Below, piece by piece: positions 36,019-45,268 of a DNA stretch of 64,000 nt. Source of the DNA: Phosphoribacter sp044220725 (GTDB taxonomy: Bacteria > Actinomycetota > Actinomycetes > Actinomycetales > Dermatophilaceae). Where the stretch lies: positions 1 to 64,000 of the forward strand of contig JBGAQN010000007.1 of assembly GCA_044220725.1 (NCBI GenBank), given 5' to 3'. Below the pieces are notes generated by a model. The model was not told where the DNA came from and did not search any database. It was given only the letters and a program-made list of their open reading frames with translations. A program made the position numbers and the translations under genes. The first letter of the stretch is position 1, and every line of letters begins with the position of its first letter.

Positions 36019-37388
36019 GTCCCTCCCCGCATGAACATCTGAGCTGGCAACTCGATGCCTTGGTCGGCCAACTCGGCGAGGAACTTCGGTCGCAACCCCG
36101 TGCTGATCAACCCGCCGCGGAAGCGGCCGTGCTCGTCCCGACCCGCTTTGTAGTCGAATGCGAAGAGTTCCTGGAGGGTGACGACGTCCCCCTCCATGCC
36201 AACCACCTCGGAGATCTGCACGATTCTCCGACTTCCGTCGCGCAACCGGGCTTGTTGGATGACCAGGTCGACGGCACTACTGACCTGGTCTCGGATGGCC
36301 CGCATCGGCAGGTCGACGCCAGCCATGAGCACCATCGTCTCCAGGCGCGACAACGTGTCACGGGGGCTGTTCGCGTGCACCGTCGTGATCGATCCGTCGT
36401 GGCCGGTGTTCATCGCCTGGAGCATGTCCAGCGCTGCTCCATCACGGACTTCGCCGACGACGATCCGGTCGGGGCGCATGCGCAACGCGTTGCGGACCAG
36501 GTCCCTGATGGCGATGCTCCCTCGCCCTTCGATGTTGGCCGGCCTGGACTCCAGTCTGAGGACGTGTCGTTGGTGCAGCTGAAGTTCTGCGGCGTCTTCG
36601 ATGGTGATGATCCGCTCGTCGTCCGGAATGAAACTGGACAGGACGTTGAGGGTCGTCGTCTTGCCCGACCCGGTGCCACCAGAGATGACGATGTTGCGTT
36701 GTCCCTGGACGCATGCGGCCAGGAAGTCCCGCACCAGGGCGCTCATGGTCCCGAAGGCGACGAGATCCCGATCGGTGAATGGATCGGCCGAGAATTTGCG
36801 AATGGTCAGCATGGAGCCGTCGAGGGCGATCGGCGGGATCACGGCGTTGACTCGAGACCCGTCGGGAAGTCGCGCGTCCACCAACGGGCTCGCCTCGTCG
36901 ATCCGTCGACCCACTCGCCCGACGATCTTGTCGATGGTGCGCCGCAGATGGGCCTCGGAGCTGAACGCTGCGTCGACGGGAAAGAGGCGTCCGCCCTTCT
37001 CCACGTAGATGGCGTCGAACCCATTGACCATGATCTCGGTCACGTCGCTGTCGCGAAGATAGGGCTCGAGGGGTCCGTGGCCGAGGATCTCGTCCGACAC
37101 CTCTTGGGCGATCCGGGTTCGGTCTGCGTTCGACAGCGGGGTCTGCTCGGCATCGATCACGGCCTGCAGCGTTTGACGGACCCTCGCATCGAGCTCGGCC
37201 TGCTCGACGTTGACGTCGTAGAGCTGCGGGCCGAGCGACTCCAGCAGGGCACGGTGCACACCAGCCTTGACATGAGCGAACGGATCCGCGCTTCGTCGCG
37301 TGGGCTGGCGGTATGCCGTCTCCGAACCCACCGCTGGGATGGGGGCCTGGGCCCGGCGAACGGTTTCCAGACGATCGTAGAGGCTCAT
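36015..37388 (-). CDS. tadA: Tad pilus secretion ATPase TadA/CpaF
   Basis: This 457-residue AAA-type hexameric ATPase powers Flp pilin assembly. It has the N-terminal domain (DEILGHGPLEPYLRDSDVTEIMVNG), Walker A SGGTGSGKTT (236-245), Asp box ITIEDAAELQL, Walker B RPDRIVVGEVRDGAA and the His box TGHDGSITTVHANSP. The ATG at 37388 overlaps the cpaE stop (ATGA). Confidence 0.95.
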   Translation of the reverse strand: MSLYDRLETVRRAQAPIPAVGSETAYRQPTRRSADPFAHVKAGVHRALLESLGPQLYDVNVEQAELDARVRQTLQAVIDAEQTPLSNADRTRIAQEVSDEILGHGPLEPYLRDSDVTEIMVNGFDAIYVEKGGRLFPVDAAFSSEAHLRRTIDKIVGRVGRRIDEASPLVDARLPDGSRVNAVIPPIALDGSMLTIRKFSADPFTDRDLVAFGTMSALVRDFLAACVQGQRNIVISGGTGSGKTTTLNVLSSFIPDDERIITIEDAAELQLHQRHVLRLESRPANIEGRGSIAIRDLVRNALRMRPDRIVVGEVRDGAALDMLQAMNTGHDGSITTVHANSPRDTLSRLETMVLMAGVDLPMRAIRDQVSSAVDLVIQQARLRDGSRRIVQISEVVGMEGDVVTLQELFAFDYKAGRDEHGRFRGGLISTGLRPKFLAELADQGIELPAQMFMRGGT

Positions 37389-38545
37389 CGACGCCCGCCC
37401 CAAGGAACGAACTTCCGATGAGTCGTCGCGCTGTCCGGGGCCAGCCCGCGAATGCGCTGGTCGGCCAGTTGCTTGAGGGCCAGGCTCACGGGATGGCGAG
37501 GGTCGTCCAGAATGATCGGCACGCCACGGTTGACCGACGCCGGCACGTCGGTGCTATTCGGGACCATCACGGCGATGTCCTGTTTGATGGCCGAAACGAC
37601 ATCGTCGGCGGACAGGCCAACCTTGGCATCGGACCTGTTCAGCACGACGATCCGTGACTCTGGCGGATTGCCCAAGAGGTCCAGGGTGTCCAGGGTGAGC
37701 CGGAGGTTCTTCAAGGCGGGGATGTCGAGGGTGGCGATCAAGACGAGGGTGTCGCTCAGGTCGAACGCGGCCAGGACGTGTTCGGTGAAGGCAGGTGGGG
37801 TGTCGACGATGACAAAGTCGTAGTGTCGCTTGGCCACCCGGAAGACCTCCGTGACCGTCGCCGCCGGGATCCGGTCGGCCTCTCCGGGCTCGGCCGGAGC
37901 ACACAGCGCGTGGAGCCCACTCGAGTGAACCGTGATCGCGGAAACCAGCCCTTGCTCATCGAGGTGACCGGTCATCGCGACCACGTCGGTCATCGTCCGT
38001 TGGGCCAGCATCTGCATACTGATCGCGACGTCGCCGAAAGCGAGGTCGAGATCGACGATCAAGGTCTTGAGTCCTTGCGACGCCAGGTAGCAGCCGAGGT
38101 TGGCGGTGAAGGTGGTCTTCCCCACCCCGCCCTTGGCTGAGAACACCGTGACGATGCGGCCCTCCCGGCGTCCGCTCGCCGAATGACCGCGGAGCCGATA
38201 CGTGAGCTCACGGCTGCGCTTGCAGGCGTCGGCAAGCGCCGGAAGGTCATCGCTAGAGACCACTTCCCGGATGCCGGCCCGCAATGCTTGGCCCATGACG
38301 ACGACATCGACCCGTCGCCGCAGCAGCACCACACCCATCTCCGGATGGTCGACACGTAACATCTCGGCCAGGTCGCACGCACCCGCAAGCTCGATCTCCG
38401 GACCGACAACGACAAGATCGTCGGTGGCGCCGTCCGTGAGCTGACGCCCAAGGGCCGCCGGACTTTCCGCCAGTCGGGCCGTAGGGCCCAAAGCGACGAA
38501 GTAGCGTTCGAGCGCTGAGGGGTCCATATCCCAGAGGGTGGTCAT
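37385..38545 (-). CDS. cpaE: Tad pilus localisation ATPase TadZ/CpaE
   Basis: This 386-residue protein has an N-terminal receiver-like domain without the phospho-acceptor context and a MinD/ParA ATPase domain with deviant Walker A SAKGGVGKTT (136-145), LIVDLDLAFGDVA and VIVDTPP. CpaE/TadZ proteins seed the Tad machine at the cell pole. The intact P-loop lysine contrasts with the paralogue near 15 kb. It is followed immediately by tadA. Confidence 0.92.
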   Translation of the reverse strand: MTTLWDMDPSALERYFVALGPTARLAESPAALGRQLTDGATDDLVVVGPEIELAGACDLAEMLRVDHPEMGVVLLRRRVDVVVMGQALRAGIREVVSSDDLPALADACKRSRELTYRLRGHSASGRREGRIVTVFSAKGGVGKTTFTANLGCYLASQGLKTLIVDLDLAFGDVAISMQMLAQRTMTDVVAMTGHLDEQGLVSAITVHSSGLHALCAPAEPGEADRIPAATVTEVFRVAKRHYDFVIVDTPPAFTEHVLAAFDLSDTLVLIATLDIPALKNLRLTLDTLDLLGNPPESRIVVLNRSDAKVGLSADDVVSAIKQDIAVMVPNSTDVPASVNRGVPIILDDPRHPVSLALKQLADQRIRGLAPDSATTHRKFVPWGGRR

Positions 38546-38549
38546 CTCG

Positions 38550-39311
38550 TCAACGCTTCTCGAAGAGGTTTGCGTCGGTCACCACATACCCCAGATCCAT
38601 CGAGGCGTCCGCGCCACGCAGGCCGGCATAGAGGGCGCCGGTGCGGACGGCGTGGACCAACCGCGCTGCGTCCGTCGGCGACAAGGCGACGGTGACCAGG
38701 AAGCCCCCGGCGGCCTGGTTGGTCCCGGTCGTCGCGGGGGTGAGCGAGGATTCGCCCATCCCGATGACAAAGACGTCGTCGAACAGAACCCGGGTCGAGC
38801 GTGGGTCTTGCGGGGAGCCGGCCGTCGGACTGGCGGCCGGTGGATTCGCCGTGTCGAGGAACGTGTCGAAGATGACGATGCGCGAGCCTGGGGTGACGAA
38901 GCTACCCACCCGGGCCGGATCCTCGAGTTTGATCGAGATGCCCACTTGGCCAGCGGGTATGGAAATGGCTTTGCGTCCGGATGGGGTTGTCCCGAAGCGC
39001 GCGGCCAGCACGTATTCACCGACCCCGATATCGGTGATCGCGACCAGTTGCTGATTGGCCTCGGTGACCTCGCTGAGCCCGCCCAACGGGAATGCCTTGG
39101 CCGCGACAGATGTCCTGACAAGCATGCCGCCCCGCACGGCATCGACGAGGGGTGTGCCCGCCGCGACCGGCTGTACCGTCACGAACACAGTCCGCGGTTC
39201 GGCTCCTTGGATGGCCCGTGCGTCGGCACCGCGGACGTAAATGAGCACGGCAACCATTCCGACGATGGCGACGAGGACTGCGGCAAAGAGGGCGATGACA
39301 CGACGAGCCAC
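38550..39311 (-). CDS. cpaB: Tad pilus assembly protein CpaB/RcpC
   Basis: This 253-residue protein has one N-terminal membrane helix (VIALFAAVLVAIVGMVAVLIYV), a SAF domain (TVQPVAAGTPLVDAVRGGMLVRTSV) and a beta-rich C-terminal domain with VGISIKLEDPARVGSFVTPGSR. CpaB is the periplasmic or extracytoplasmic scaffold of Tad systems. In a monoderm cell with no outer-membrane secretin it probably lines the envelope exit. Confidence 0.9.
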   Translation of the reverse strand: MARRVIALFAAVLVAIVGMVAVLIYVRGADARAIQGAEPRTVFVTVQPVAAGTPLVDAVRGGMLVRTSVAAKAFPLGGLSEVTEANQQLVAITDIGVGEYVLAARFGTTPSGRKAISIPAGQVGISIKLEDPARVGSFVTPGSRIVIFDTFLDTANPPAASPTAGSPQDPRSTRVLFDDVFVIGMGESSLTPATTGTNQAAGGFLVTVALSPTDAARLVHAVRTGALYAGLRGADASMDLGYVVTDANLFEKR

Positions 39312-39336
39312 GGTTGGGAGTTTCCTTTCTCAGGTC

Positions 39337-40602
39337 CTAGCCCGCGGGCAGGACGACCATGGAGCCGTAGCCCGCTCCGCCACTGCCCCCGATACTCGAC
39401 GCATCGCGGAGGATCCCCTCGACGAACCAACCGGAGATGCAGCGTTCGCTCGGCAGGCACGGCACGGTTCCCGTGACATAGCTGGGTTCCGCATTGTCCG
39501 GCCCCACGCCACCGGAAATTCGATATCCGCTCACGTAGAACTTGGCCCATCCGTCGATGTGGTACCAGGTGTTGGCGCCGGTCCCCTCGGCACAGGAATG
39601 GCCCGCGTCGAGAATCTCTTGGACCGTCATCGTTGGTGGTCCCGCGACGCTGCGCTCGGTGCAGTCGAAGATCGGCAGATCCACGACGGTGCCTCGCATG
39701 CCGGCCAGGGAACACGGCGCGCTGCTGCCGGTGTCAATGCGAACCCAGCCGCCGGTGACGACGACCGCTTGACAGCCGCTCTCGATGAGGTAACCAAAGC
39801 CGCCAGCCACGTCGTGGCCCTGCCAGTCCGGGCAGAGAGCACTCGTGTGCGACTGTAACTTGAGGGTGACTTCGTCGGTCGCCAAGGGCCAGCCAGGCTG
39901 CGGGGCGGCTCCGCCGTAGCCCGGTGCCGGGCCCGACGGACCGGCGACGTACGGTCGCTCGATGGGCGGGTCGGCATGCGGATCGGCGCCCGAAGTCCCC
40001 CGCCATTCACACGCCGAGAACGTCATGGGGACGGCGGTTGAGTACACCCCAGGAGCCCCCCATGCAGCTCGCGAACACGCACGGACCGTGGCACCCCCGT
40101 AACCGAACGTCTGGGCGACGAAGGGGGGCAGGACGGTGGAACCGGAACCGGTGCGGGTGGACGTATAGACCTGGACAAAGGGGACGTCGGCCGCGATCGT
40201 GGCCGGGATGGCCGGGCAGTCGAGCAGGTCACCGGTGGGCGGAGCGCATTCCGGCAGTCCACCCACTGCCCGACCACACACACCGTCGGGATACACAGCG
40301 GTGTCGAAAGCCACCGCGTTGTCAGCAGCGTTGACGTTGGCCAGCGCCGCCAATCCAGTCATGGACCCCCCGACGCACGCCAAGGCATCCTTGGCACAGA
40401 TCTGGGCCAGGCCCATCGCCGCAGCGTCAGCCGAGTTCTGCACCTGACGCCTCTCCCACATCAATGACCCCACATCCAAGCTCAGGGCCGTCGCTCCGAG
40501 CAGGACCCCGCCGCCCAGCAAGACCATGACGATGCTCGCGCTGGCGCCGTGATCACGACGTCGCGCCGCCCAGGACCGGCCCCCACGAGTCAGCCGACGC
40601 AT
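39337..40602 (-). CDS. TadG-like pilus assembly protein
   Basis: This 421-residue protein has a positively charged N-terminus and the pilin-like Tad helix GASASIVMVLLGGGVLLGATALSLDVGSL, followed by ERRQVQNSADAAAMGLAQ. A long Cys- and Gly-rich extracellular domain contains about a dozen cysteines, probably disulphide-bonded. It resembles TadG-type minor pseudopilins. The ATG at 40602 overlaps the tadE end by 13 bases; the upstream in-frame sequence is only a frame-shadow of tadE. Confidence 0.82.
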   Translation of the reverse strand: MRRLTRGGRSWAARRRDHGASASIVMVLLGGGVLLGATALSLDVGSLMWERRQVQNSADAAAMGLAQICAKDALACVGGSMTGLAALANVNAADNAVAFDTAVYPDGVCGRAVGGLPECAPPTGDLLDCPAIPATIAADVPFVQVYTSTRTGSGSTVLPPFVAQTFGYGGATVRACSRAAWGAPGVYSTAVPMTFSACEWRGTSGADPHADPPIERPYVAGPSGPAPGYGGAAPQPGWPLATDEVTLKLQSHTSALCPDWQGHDVAGGFGYLIESGCQAVVVTGGWVRIDTGSSAPCSLAGMRGTVVDLPIFDCTERSVAGPPTMTVQEILDAGHSCAEGTGANTWYHIDGWAKFYVSGYRISGGVGPDNAEPSYVTGTVPCLPSERCISGWFVEGILRDASSIGGSGGAGYGSMVVLPAG

Positions 40603-41003
40603 CGCATGCTCCCTCGTGCTGTCAACGTGATCGTCGCGGGGATCGCCCCGCCCACGAGATGGGACACCCCGTCGAGGATGAGGAACGAGAAGGGCGCGGT
40701 CACCGTCACCTCCGCGGCGTCCGTGGCGGCGGGGGTTGCCGAACAACCGGTGGTGACGACCGCTGTGGCGGCATACGGCTGGCTTGCCGAGGTCACCCGG
40801 GACTGGACCGACCCGGTCAAGCCAAGTGCCGCCATCCGAGCGCCCTCCCGGGCAGCCGAGGTGAGGCTGACCTGCGCTGAGAACGCCCGTCCGAAGTCAA
40901 TGACGGCGCCCAACAAGAGCAGCAGGACGGGCAGGATCAGCGCCAATTCGACGGCTGACGCCCCGCATTCGCGGCCCCGGCGGTCCGTCACGCCCCTGGT
41001 CAT
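40590..41003 (-). CDS. tadE: TadE-like minor pseudopilin
   Basis: This 137-residue protein has the TadE signature CGASAVELALILPVLLLLLGAVIDFGR at residues 13-39, followed by SAAREGARMAALG and a short beta-rich domain. The glutamate in SAVELAL corresponds to the conserved residue of pseudopilin N-termini. It lies between the pilin genes and the TadG-like gene. Confidence 0.9.
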   Translation of the reverse strand: MTRGVTDRRGRECGASAVELALILPVLLLLLGAVIDFGRAFSAQVSLTSAAREGARMAALGLTGSVQSRVTSASQPYAATAVVTTGCSATPAATDAAEVTVTAPFSFLILDGVSHLVGGAIPATITLTARGSMRCVG

Positions 41004-41057
41004 CGGTTTCCCATCACGTCGGTGCCACCGACGGTTGTTGGTGTGCGAATAGCTCGC

Positions 41058-41282
41058 TCAGATCGAGGTTGCCATCGCCGCGAAGAGTGAGGTGACCTGC
41101 TGGCCGAAGACCTGAACGGCAGCGACGATAGCTACGGCGATCAGGCTCGCTACCAGCGCATATTCGGCGCCTGTCGCACCGGTTTCGCGATGCCCCGCGG
41201 CTCCGGGCGGCGCCGACAACGTCAGCGGGCGAGCACGGGCCCGGCACCCCGAGCGCCGGGCCCGTGTCCAACGTCCGATCAC
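41058..41282 (-). CDS. second Flp-type pilin-like protein
   Basis: This 74-residue protein ends in an Flp-like hydrophobic helix (TGATGAEYALVASLIAVAIVAAVQVFGQQV) with the conserved G-A-x-x-x-E-Y pattern. It has an unusually long Arg/Ala-rich leader of about 30 residues. The GTG at 41282 overlaps the stop of the first pilin gene (GTGA). It could be a minor pilin or a variant Flp. A prepilin peptidase gene is not present in the window. Confidence 0.78.
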   Translation of the reverse strand: MIGRWTRARRSGCRARARPLTLSAPPGAAGHRETGATGAEYALVASLIAVAIVAAVQVFGQQVTSLFAAMATSI

Positions 41283-41437
41283 ACGCTGCCGGCGACGGTG
41301 TTGAACAGGTTGCTCAGGTTTCCGCCGAGCGTCGTCACCGCCAGGATGATCGCGATGGCGATGAGGGCGACCATCAAGCCGTACTCGACGGCGGTCGCGC
41401 CGCGTTCGTTCTGGAAACGGACAAGCGCCTTGCGCAT
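41279..41437 (-). CDS. flp: Flp-type major pilin
   Basis: This 52-residue pilin has the classical Flp start: a short basic leader, then ERGATAVEYGLMVALIAIAIILAV with the Glu-Tyr pair, and a short C-terminus. It would be cleaved by a TadV/CpaA-type peptidase before the hydrophobic helix and polymerise into Flp pili. The ATG at 41437 is chosen over an upstream start that adds a non-homologous extension. Confidence 0.9.
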   Translation of the reverse strand: MRKALVRFQNERGATAVEYGLMVALIAIAIILAVTTLGGNLSNLFNTVAGSV

Positions 41438-41605
41438 GGTGGTCCTTTCGAGGATCGAGTCAGGCCAAATGCCTGTCGGCCCAACTCTCCCCGCCAGCTG
41501 TTGTGCTCGCATCGGCCAAACCGTCCCGGTCTGCCTGCAATCGGGGGGTGAGACCTCATCCGTTCGGTCGATCCGCCAGCACCGCGGCCACTCGGCTCCC
41601 AGCTG

Positions 41606-43570
41606 TCAACTCGATGGCGCCACGGCGATCTCGGTCACCCCTTCGACGGCGCGCCACGAGCCGCCGACCCGAACCAAGACTCCAGCGGGCGACGTCACGA
41701 CCAGGCCGCGCGGACCGCTTGTCGACACGAGATAACGCGCCGACGCGGCGACCGGAACGAGGTTAGTCGTCGGGTCGGCGATGCCGATCCGACGCAACCC
41801 CACGCCCTGGCCCAACTGCACCAGCCACGGTCGCACGGCCTCGCCGTCGCCGACGGAGCCCAAGGCCGCCATCGTCGTGTCGTCGATCCACACAACATCG
41901 CTAATCCGGTCGAGGGGCTCGCCCTGCCGGTAGGGCGCTGCCAACGATGTCGGCCGGCCAGCGCTGTCGCGGACGACGCCGGAGACATCCAATCGGCGAT
42001 CGGCGCCGTCGGGAGCGGTGCTCACTACGGCCACTCGACTGCCGTCACGCGACACCCCCAGGGCGACCAGGGTGCGTTGGGCAAGCCAGCTCACAGTCAC
42101 CGGCGTGCCCGAACCTGCGGCGGTTCGGGCGTCGAAGGTCCACAGCCGTCCGCCGGCGTCGTCGGTCCCGGCCACCCACAGCCGGCCGAGTTGGTCGTAG
42201 GAGGGCCGGACCAATCCGAGCGCCGGGACGCTCAGCGGGACCCGCTGCCGGTCATGCCATCGAGCCACCTCACCGCCGCCCGCAGCGACCGCGGCCAAGT
42301 CGGCACCGTCGGCCGACACCGTCACCGCCAGGTATGCCGTGGGGATTGTGGGCAGGGCAGCGTCCGCCGCCGACGATCCCCCGCTGCCCGATCCGCCCTG
42401 CGGGGGTGGGGCAACATCGCCCCCGGTTGACCCCCCGGCCGTGGCGGTCGGTCCTGTCGTCGGGTTGACCAACCCCGCGAGGCCTTCGAGGTCGTCCAGT
42501 CGCGCCATGTCCACTCGGGTGAGACGCTCGCCGCTGCGCAGCACGGCTGTTCGGGGAAGCGGCACCGGCTCGACGCCGAAGCCGACATCGGATGCCGAGC
42601 GCAGCGGCCCGGTCACCTCTGGCACGGCCAGTCGCCCGGCCCCCTGGACCTCCACGACAACGCCTTGCACGCCCGGCACCGGCAACAAGGTCGCCACCAG
42701 CTGCGCCCAGATCGCCCGACGACGAGCGAGGTCCACCGCGCTGGCCGAGGGTGTGAGGACAACCGTGGCGACGCCGGAATCGACGTTAACGGCATCGACG
42801 GCCAGGGTCGCTTCGGTCGGGAAGCCGGTGTCGACGGCACCGCTGAGGTAGTCCGGGACCGCGCCCAATTGTGCTCGAGCCAAGGCGGTCGCCAGTCGGG
42901 GTCCTCCTGGGAACCACCGCACGTCGGGCACGAGGCGCTTGCCGACGAGGGTCGGGTAGTGCACCCGATGCGGGTCGAAGACTCGGCCGAAATCGTCGGT
43001 GTTGAGCCAAACGCCGAACCCGTCCTGAGGAAGCTCGACTCGCCACTCGCCCGACACGCGGACCATGCCGAAGTCGACGTTGGCGACCGTTCCAGGGGCC
43101 ACCTCCCGGTAGTGGCCCGTGTCGTCGACGACAGCCACCACGGTGACACTCGCCCGGACCCGGTCGCCCTGCAACCCTTCGACGGCGACGGTGCGCAGCC
43201 GGTCGAAGACCGTCACCGAACTCGTCGGACGCCAGCGCGCGACCGATCCAGGCGCGAGATAGGCGTGCGCGACGGGTTGCCCGTTGTCCGAGTTCTCCTG
43301 GAAAGCCGCTCCAGCTTGCAGGAAGCCGCGGACGATCTGCTCCGGGCTGGCCCCGACGCCAGGGGGAATGGCCACGATTCGAACTTCCGGTTGGACCTTC
43401 TCGTTGACACTGCGGCCGGACTGGACCGGACTGCTCGTCGGCAGACCGGAGCATCCAACAGTCGCCAGCACCGAGAGCAGGGCAGCAACGCCCAGCCAGC
43501 GAGAGGTGGGGCGCGCCAACCGCCCCCGTATGCCGTGCGCCACGGCAGACCTGGCCAGCCACCCCGTCAT
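41606..43570 (-). CDS. lpqB: lipoprotein LpqB
   Basis: This 654-residue lipoprotein has an N-terminal export signal and the lipobox LATVGC with acylated Cys40. A GerMN domain (about 60-330) and the LpqB beta-propeller domain follow. LpqB acts with the sensor MtrB in mycobacteria and streptomycetes. Its ATG overlaps the mtrB stop, completing the mtrA-mtrB-lpqB operon. Confidence 0.94.
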   Translation of the reverse strand: MTGWLARSAVAHGIRGRLARPTSRWLGVAALLSVLATVGCSGLPTSSPVQSGRSVNEKVQPEVRIVAIPPGVGASPEQIVRGFLQAGAAFQENSDNGQPVAHAYLAPGSVARWRPTSSVTVFDRLRTVAVEGLQGDRVRASVTVVAVVDDTGHYREVAPGTVANVDFGMVRVSGEWRVELPQDGFGVWLNTDDFGRVFDPHRVHYPTLVGKRLVPDVRWFPGGPRLATALARAQLGAVPDYLSGAVDTGFPTEATLAVDAVNVDSGVATVVLTPSASAVDLARRRAIWAQLVATLLPVPGVQGVVVEVQGAGRLAVPEVTGPLRSASDVGFGVEPVPLPRTAVLRSGERLTRVDMARLDDLEGLAGLVNPTTGPTATAGGSTGGDVAPPPQGGSGSGGSSAADAALPTIPTAYLAVTVSADGADLAAVAAGGGEVARWHDRQRVPLSVPALGLVRPSYDQLGRLWVAGTDDAGGRLWTFDARTAAGSGTPVTVSWLAQRTLVALGVSRDGSRVAVVSTAPDGADRRLDVSGVVRDSAGRPTSLAAPYRQGEPLDRISDVVWIDDTTMAALGSVGDGEAVRPWLVQLGQGVGLRRIGIADPTTNLVPVAASARYLVSTSGPRGLVVTSPAGVLVRVGGSWRAVEGVTEIAVAPSS

Positions 43571-45264
43571 GGGGGTCCTCCCGCTGCGTTGGTGGGTTTG
43601 AGCGCCAGAGGAGAGGTTCCGATGCCCGTGCCGGCTACCCGTGGCAGCGTCAGGCGGAAGGCTGAGCCTTCACCCGGCATACCCCAGGCCTGGAGCCAGC
43701 CCGAGTGCAACCGGGCATCCTCTAGTGCGATGGCCAGCCCGAGTCCCGTCCCCCCCGTCGTCCGAGCGCGCGCCGGATCGGCCCGCCAGAACCGGTTGAA
43801 GACCAGCCCGGCCTCTCCTGGGCGCAGGCCCACCCCGTGGTCGCGGACTACGACCGCCACGGCGGTGTCGTTGACGCCGATGCGGATCTGCACCGGCTTG
43901 CCCTCGCCGTGCTCGATGGCGTTGACGACAAGGTTTCGCACGATCCGCTCCACCCGTCGCGGGTCACAGGTGGTGTCGCACGGGACCCCGGGATCGAGGA
44001 CGGTGACAGTGCTGCCTTTTCGGTCGGCGAGCTGGTCACACGCGTCGACGACTTTGGCGATGGTCCGGCGCAGGTCGGTCTGTTCCAGGTCGAGCACGGC
44101 GGCTCCCGCGTCGAACCGGCTCACTTCCAGCAGATCGGCGAGCAGGGCCTCGAACCGGTCCAATTCACCCCGCAGGAGCTCAGCCGAGCGCTTCACGGCC
44201 GGGGTGAAGTCGGCGCGTGAGTCGTGGATGAGATCGCCGGCCATCCGGATCGTCGTCAGGGGGGTCCGCAACTCGTGAGAGACATCCGAGACGAAACGCT
44301 GCTGCACTCGGGACAGATCCTCGAGCTGGCGGATCTGACGCTGCAAGCCCTCGGCCATCGCATTGAACGAGGTGGCCAAGCTGGCCAGGTCGTCCTCGCC
44401 TCGGGCCACCATCCGCTCGGTCAGCCGGCCCGCGGCCAAACGCTCGGCGACGAGCGCGGCCTGGCGCACGGGTGTGACGACCAGGCGGGTGACGACGTAG
44501 GCGACCGCACCAATGAGCAAGACGAGGACGAGGCCGCCGTAGACGAGGATCTGCGAGACGACCTCCAAGGACGATCGCTCACGCTGTAGGGAGTAGACGT
44601 AGTAGATGCCATACCCTCTCGCCAGCGGAAGGTCGATCTGCTGGCCGATGACCAGGCAGGGGACGACTGGGTCGGCCTCGCCTGACAGCGGGAGCGAAAC
44701 GATCTGGACCTTCTGCACGGCAGGATCCTCGGCAACAGCCAACTCGAGCTCGTCGGGGATGTGCGAGTCGTTGACTTCGCCAGAGACGACCGGGTTGATC
44801 ACCGAGCTGCTCGTCGTCGTGGCGAGCCGGGACAGGACGACGAAACGGGATCGTTCCGTGCCAGCGATCTCGAAGATGATCGATTGTGCCGCTGCGGTCA
44901 GGGCTTCGGTGTTCTGGGTCTTGTCCGTGGAGTAGAACTTCGCCTGAGCCGTCTGAGTCAGTTGTAGTGCCTCGGCCGTGGCCTGGTCCGAACGGCTCTG
45001 CACCAGCCGTTCACCGATGCGTTGGTAGAGGTAAGACCCCACCACCCCAAGGACGAGCATCCCCAAGAGCATGGTCGTCGTGACCACCCGGACCTGCAGT
45101 GACCTTCGCCAGGCATGTCCGATCCGCGCCACCCCGGAATCCTCGCGCTGCCGGACCGCGCCAGCGGGTGGATTCGGTTGGCCCAGCGTCGAGGCCGCCA
45201 GCGATGCGTCCCGGGGTCCCGGCGGCGCCGAGCCGGATGTCGGGGTGGAACTCGGTGGGGTCAT
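43567..45264 (-). CDS. mtrB: sensor histidine kinase MtrB
   Basis: This 565-residue kinase has two membrane helices (about 59-78 and 240-259) flanking an extracytoplasmic domain, a HAMP domain and HisKA with SHELRTPLTTIRMAGDL (His330). The HATPase contains RIVRNLVVNAIEHG, DHGVGLRPGEAGLVFNRFWR and TGGTGLGLAIA. MtrB phosphorylates MtrA and couples cell division to cell-wall remodelling. The ATG at 45264 lies 4 bases after the mtrA stop; the longer in-frame start would overlap mtrA. Confidence 0.96.
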   Translation of the reverse strand: MTPPSSTPTSGSAPPGPRDASLAASTLGQPNPPAGAVRQREDSGVARIGHAWRRSLQVRVVTTTMLLGMLVLGVVGSYLYQRIGERLVQSRSDQATAEALQLTQTAQAKFYSTDKTQNTEALTAAAQSIIFEIAGTERSRFVVLSRLATTTSSSVINPVVSGEVNDSHIPDELELAVAEDPAVQKVQIVSLPLSGEADPVVPCLVIGQQIDLPLARGYGIYYVYSLQRERSSLEVVSQILVYGGLVLVLLIGAVAYVVTRLVVTPVRQAALVAERLAAGRLTERMVARGEDDLASLATSFNAMAEGLQRQIRQLEDLSRVQQRFVSDVSHELRTPLTTIRMAGDLIHDSRADFTPAVKRSAELLRGELDRFEALLADLLEVSRFDAGAAVLDLEQTDLRRTIAKVVDACDQLADRKGSTVTVLDPGVPCDTTCDPRRVERIVRNLVVNAIEHGEGKPVQIRIGVNDTAVAVVVRDHGVGLRPGEAGLVFNRFWRADPARARTTGGTGLGLAIALEDARLHSGWLQAWGMPGEGSAFRLTLPRVAGTGIGTSPLALKPTNAAGGPP

Positions 45265-45268
45265 CCGC

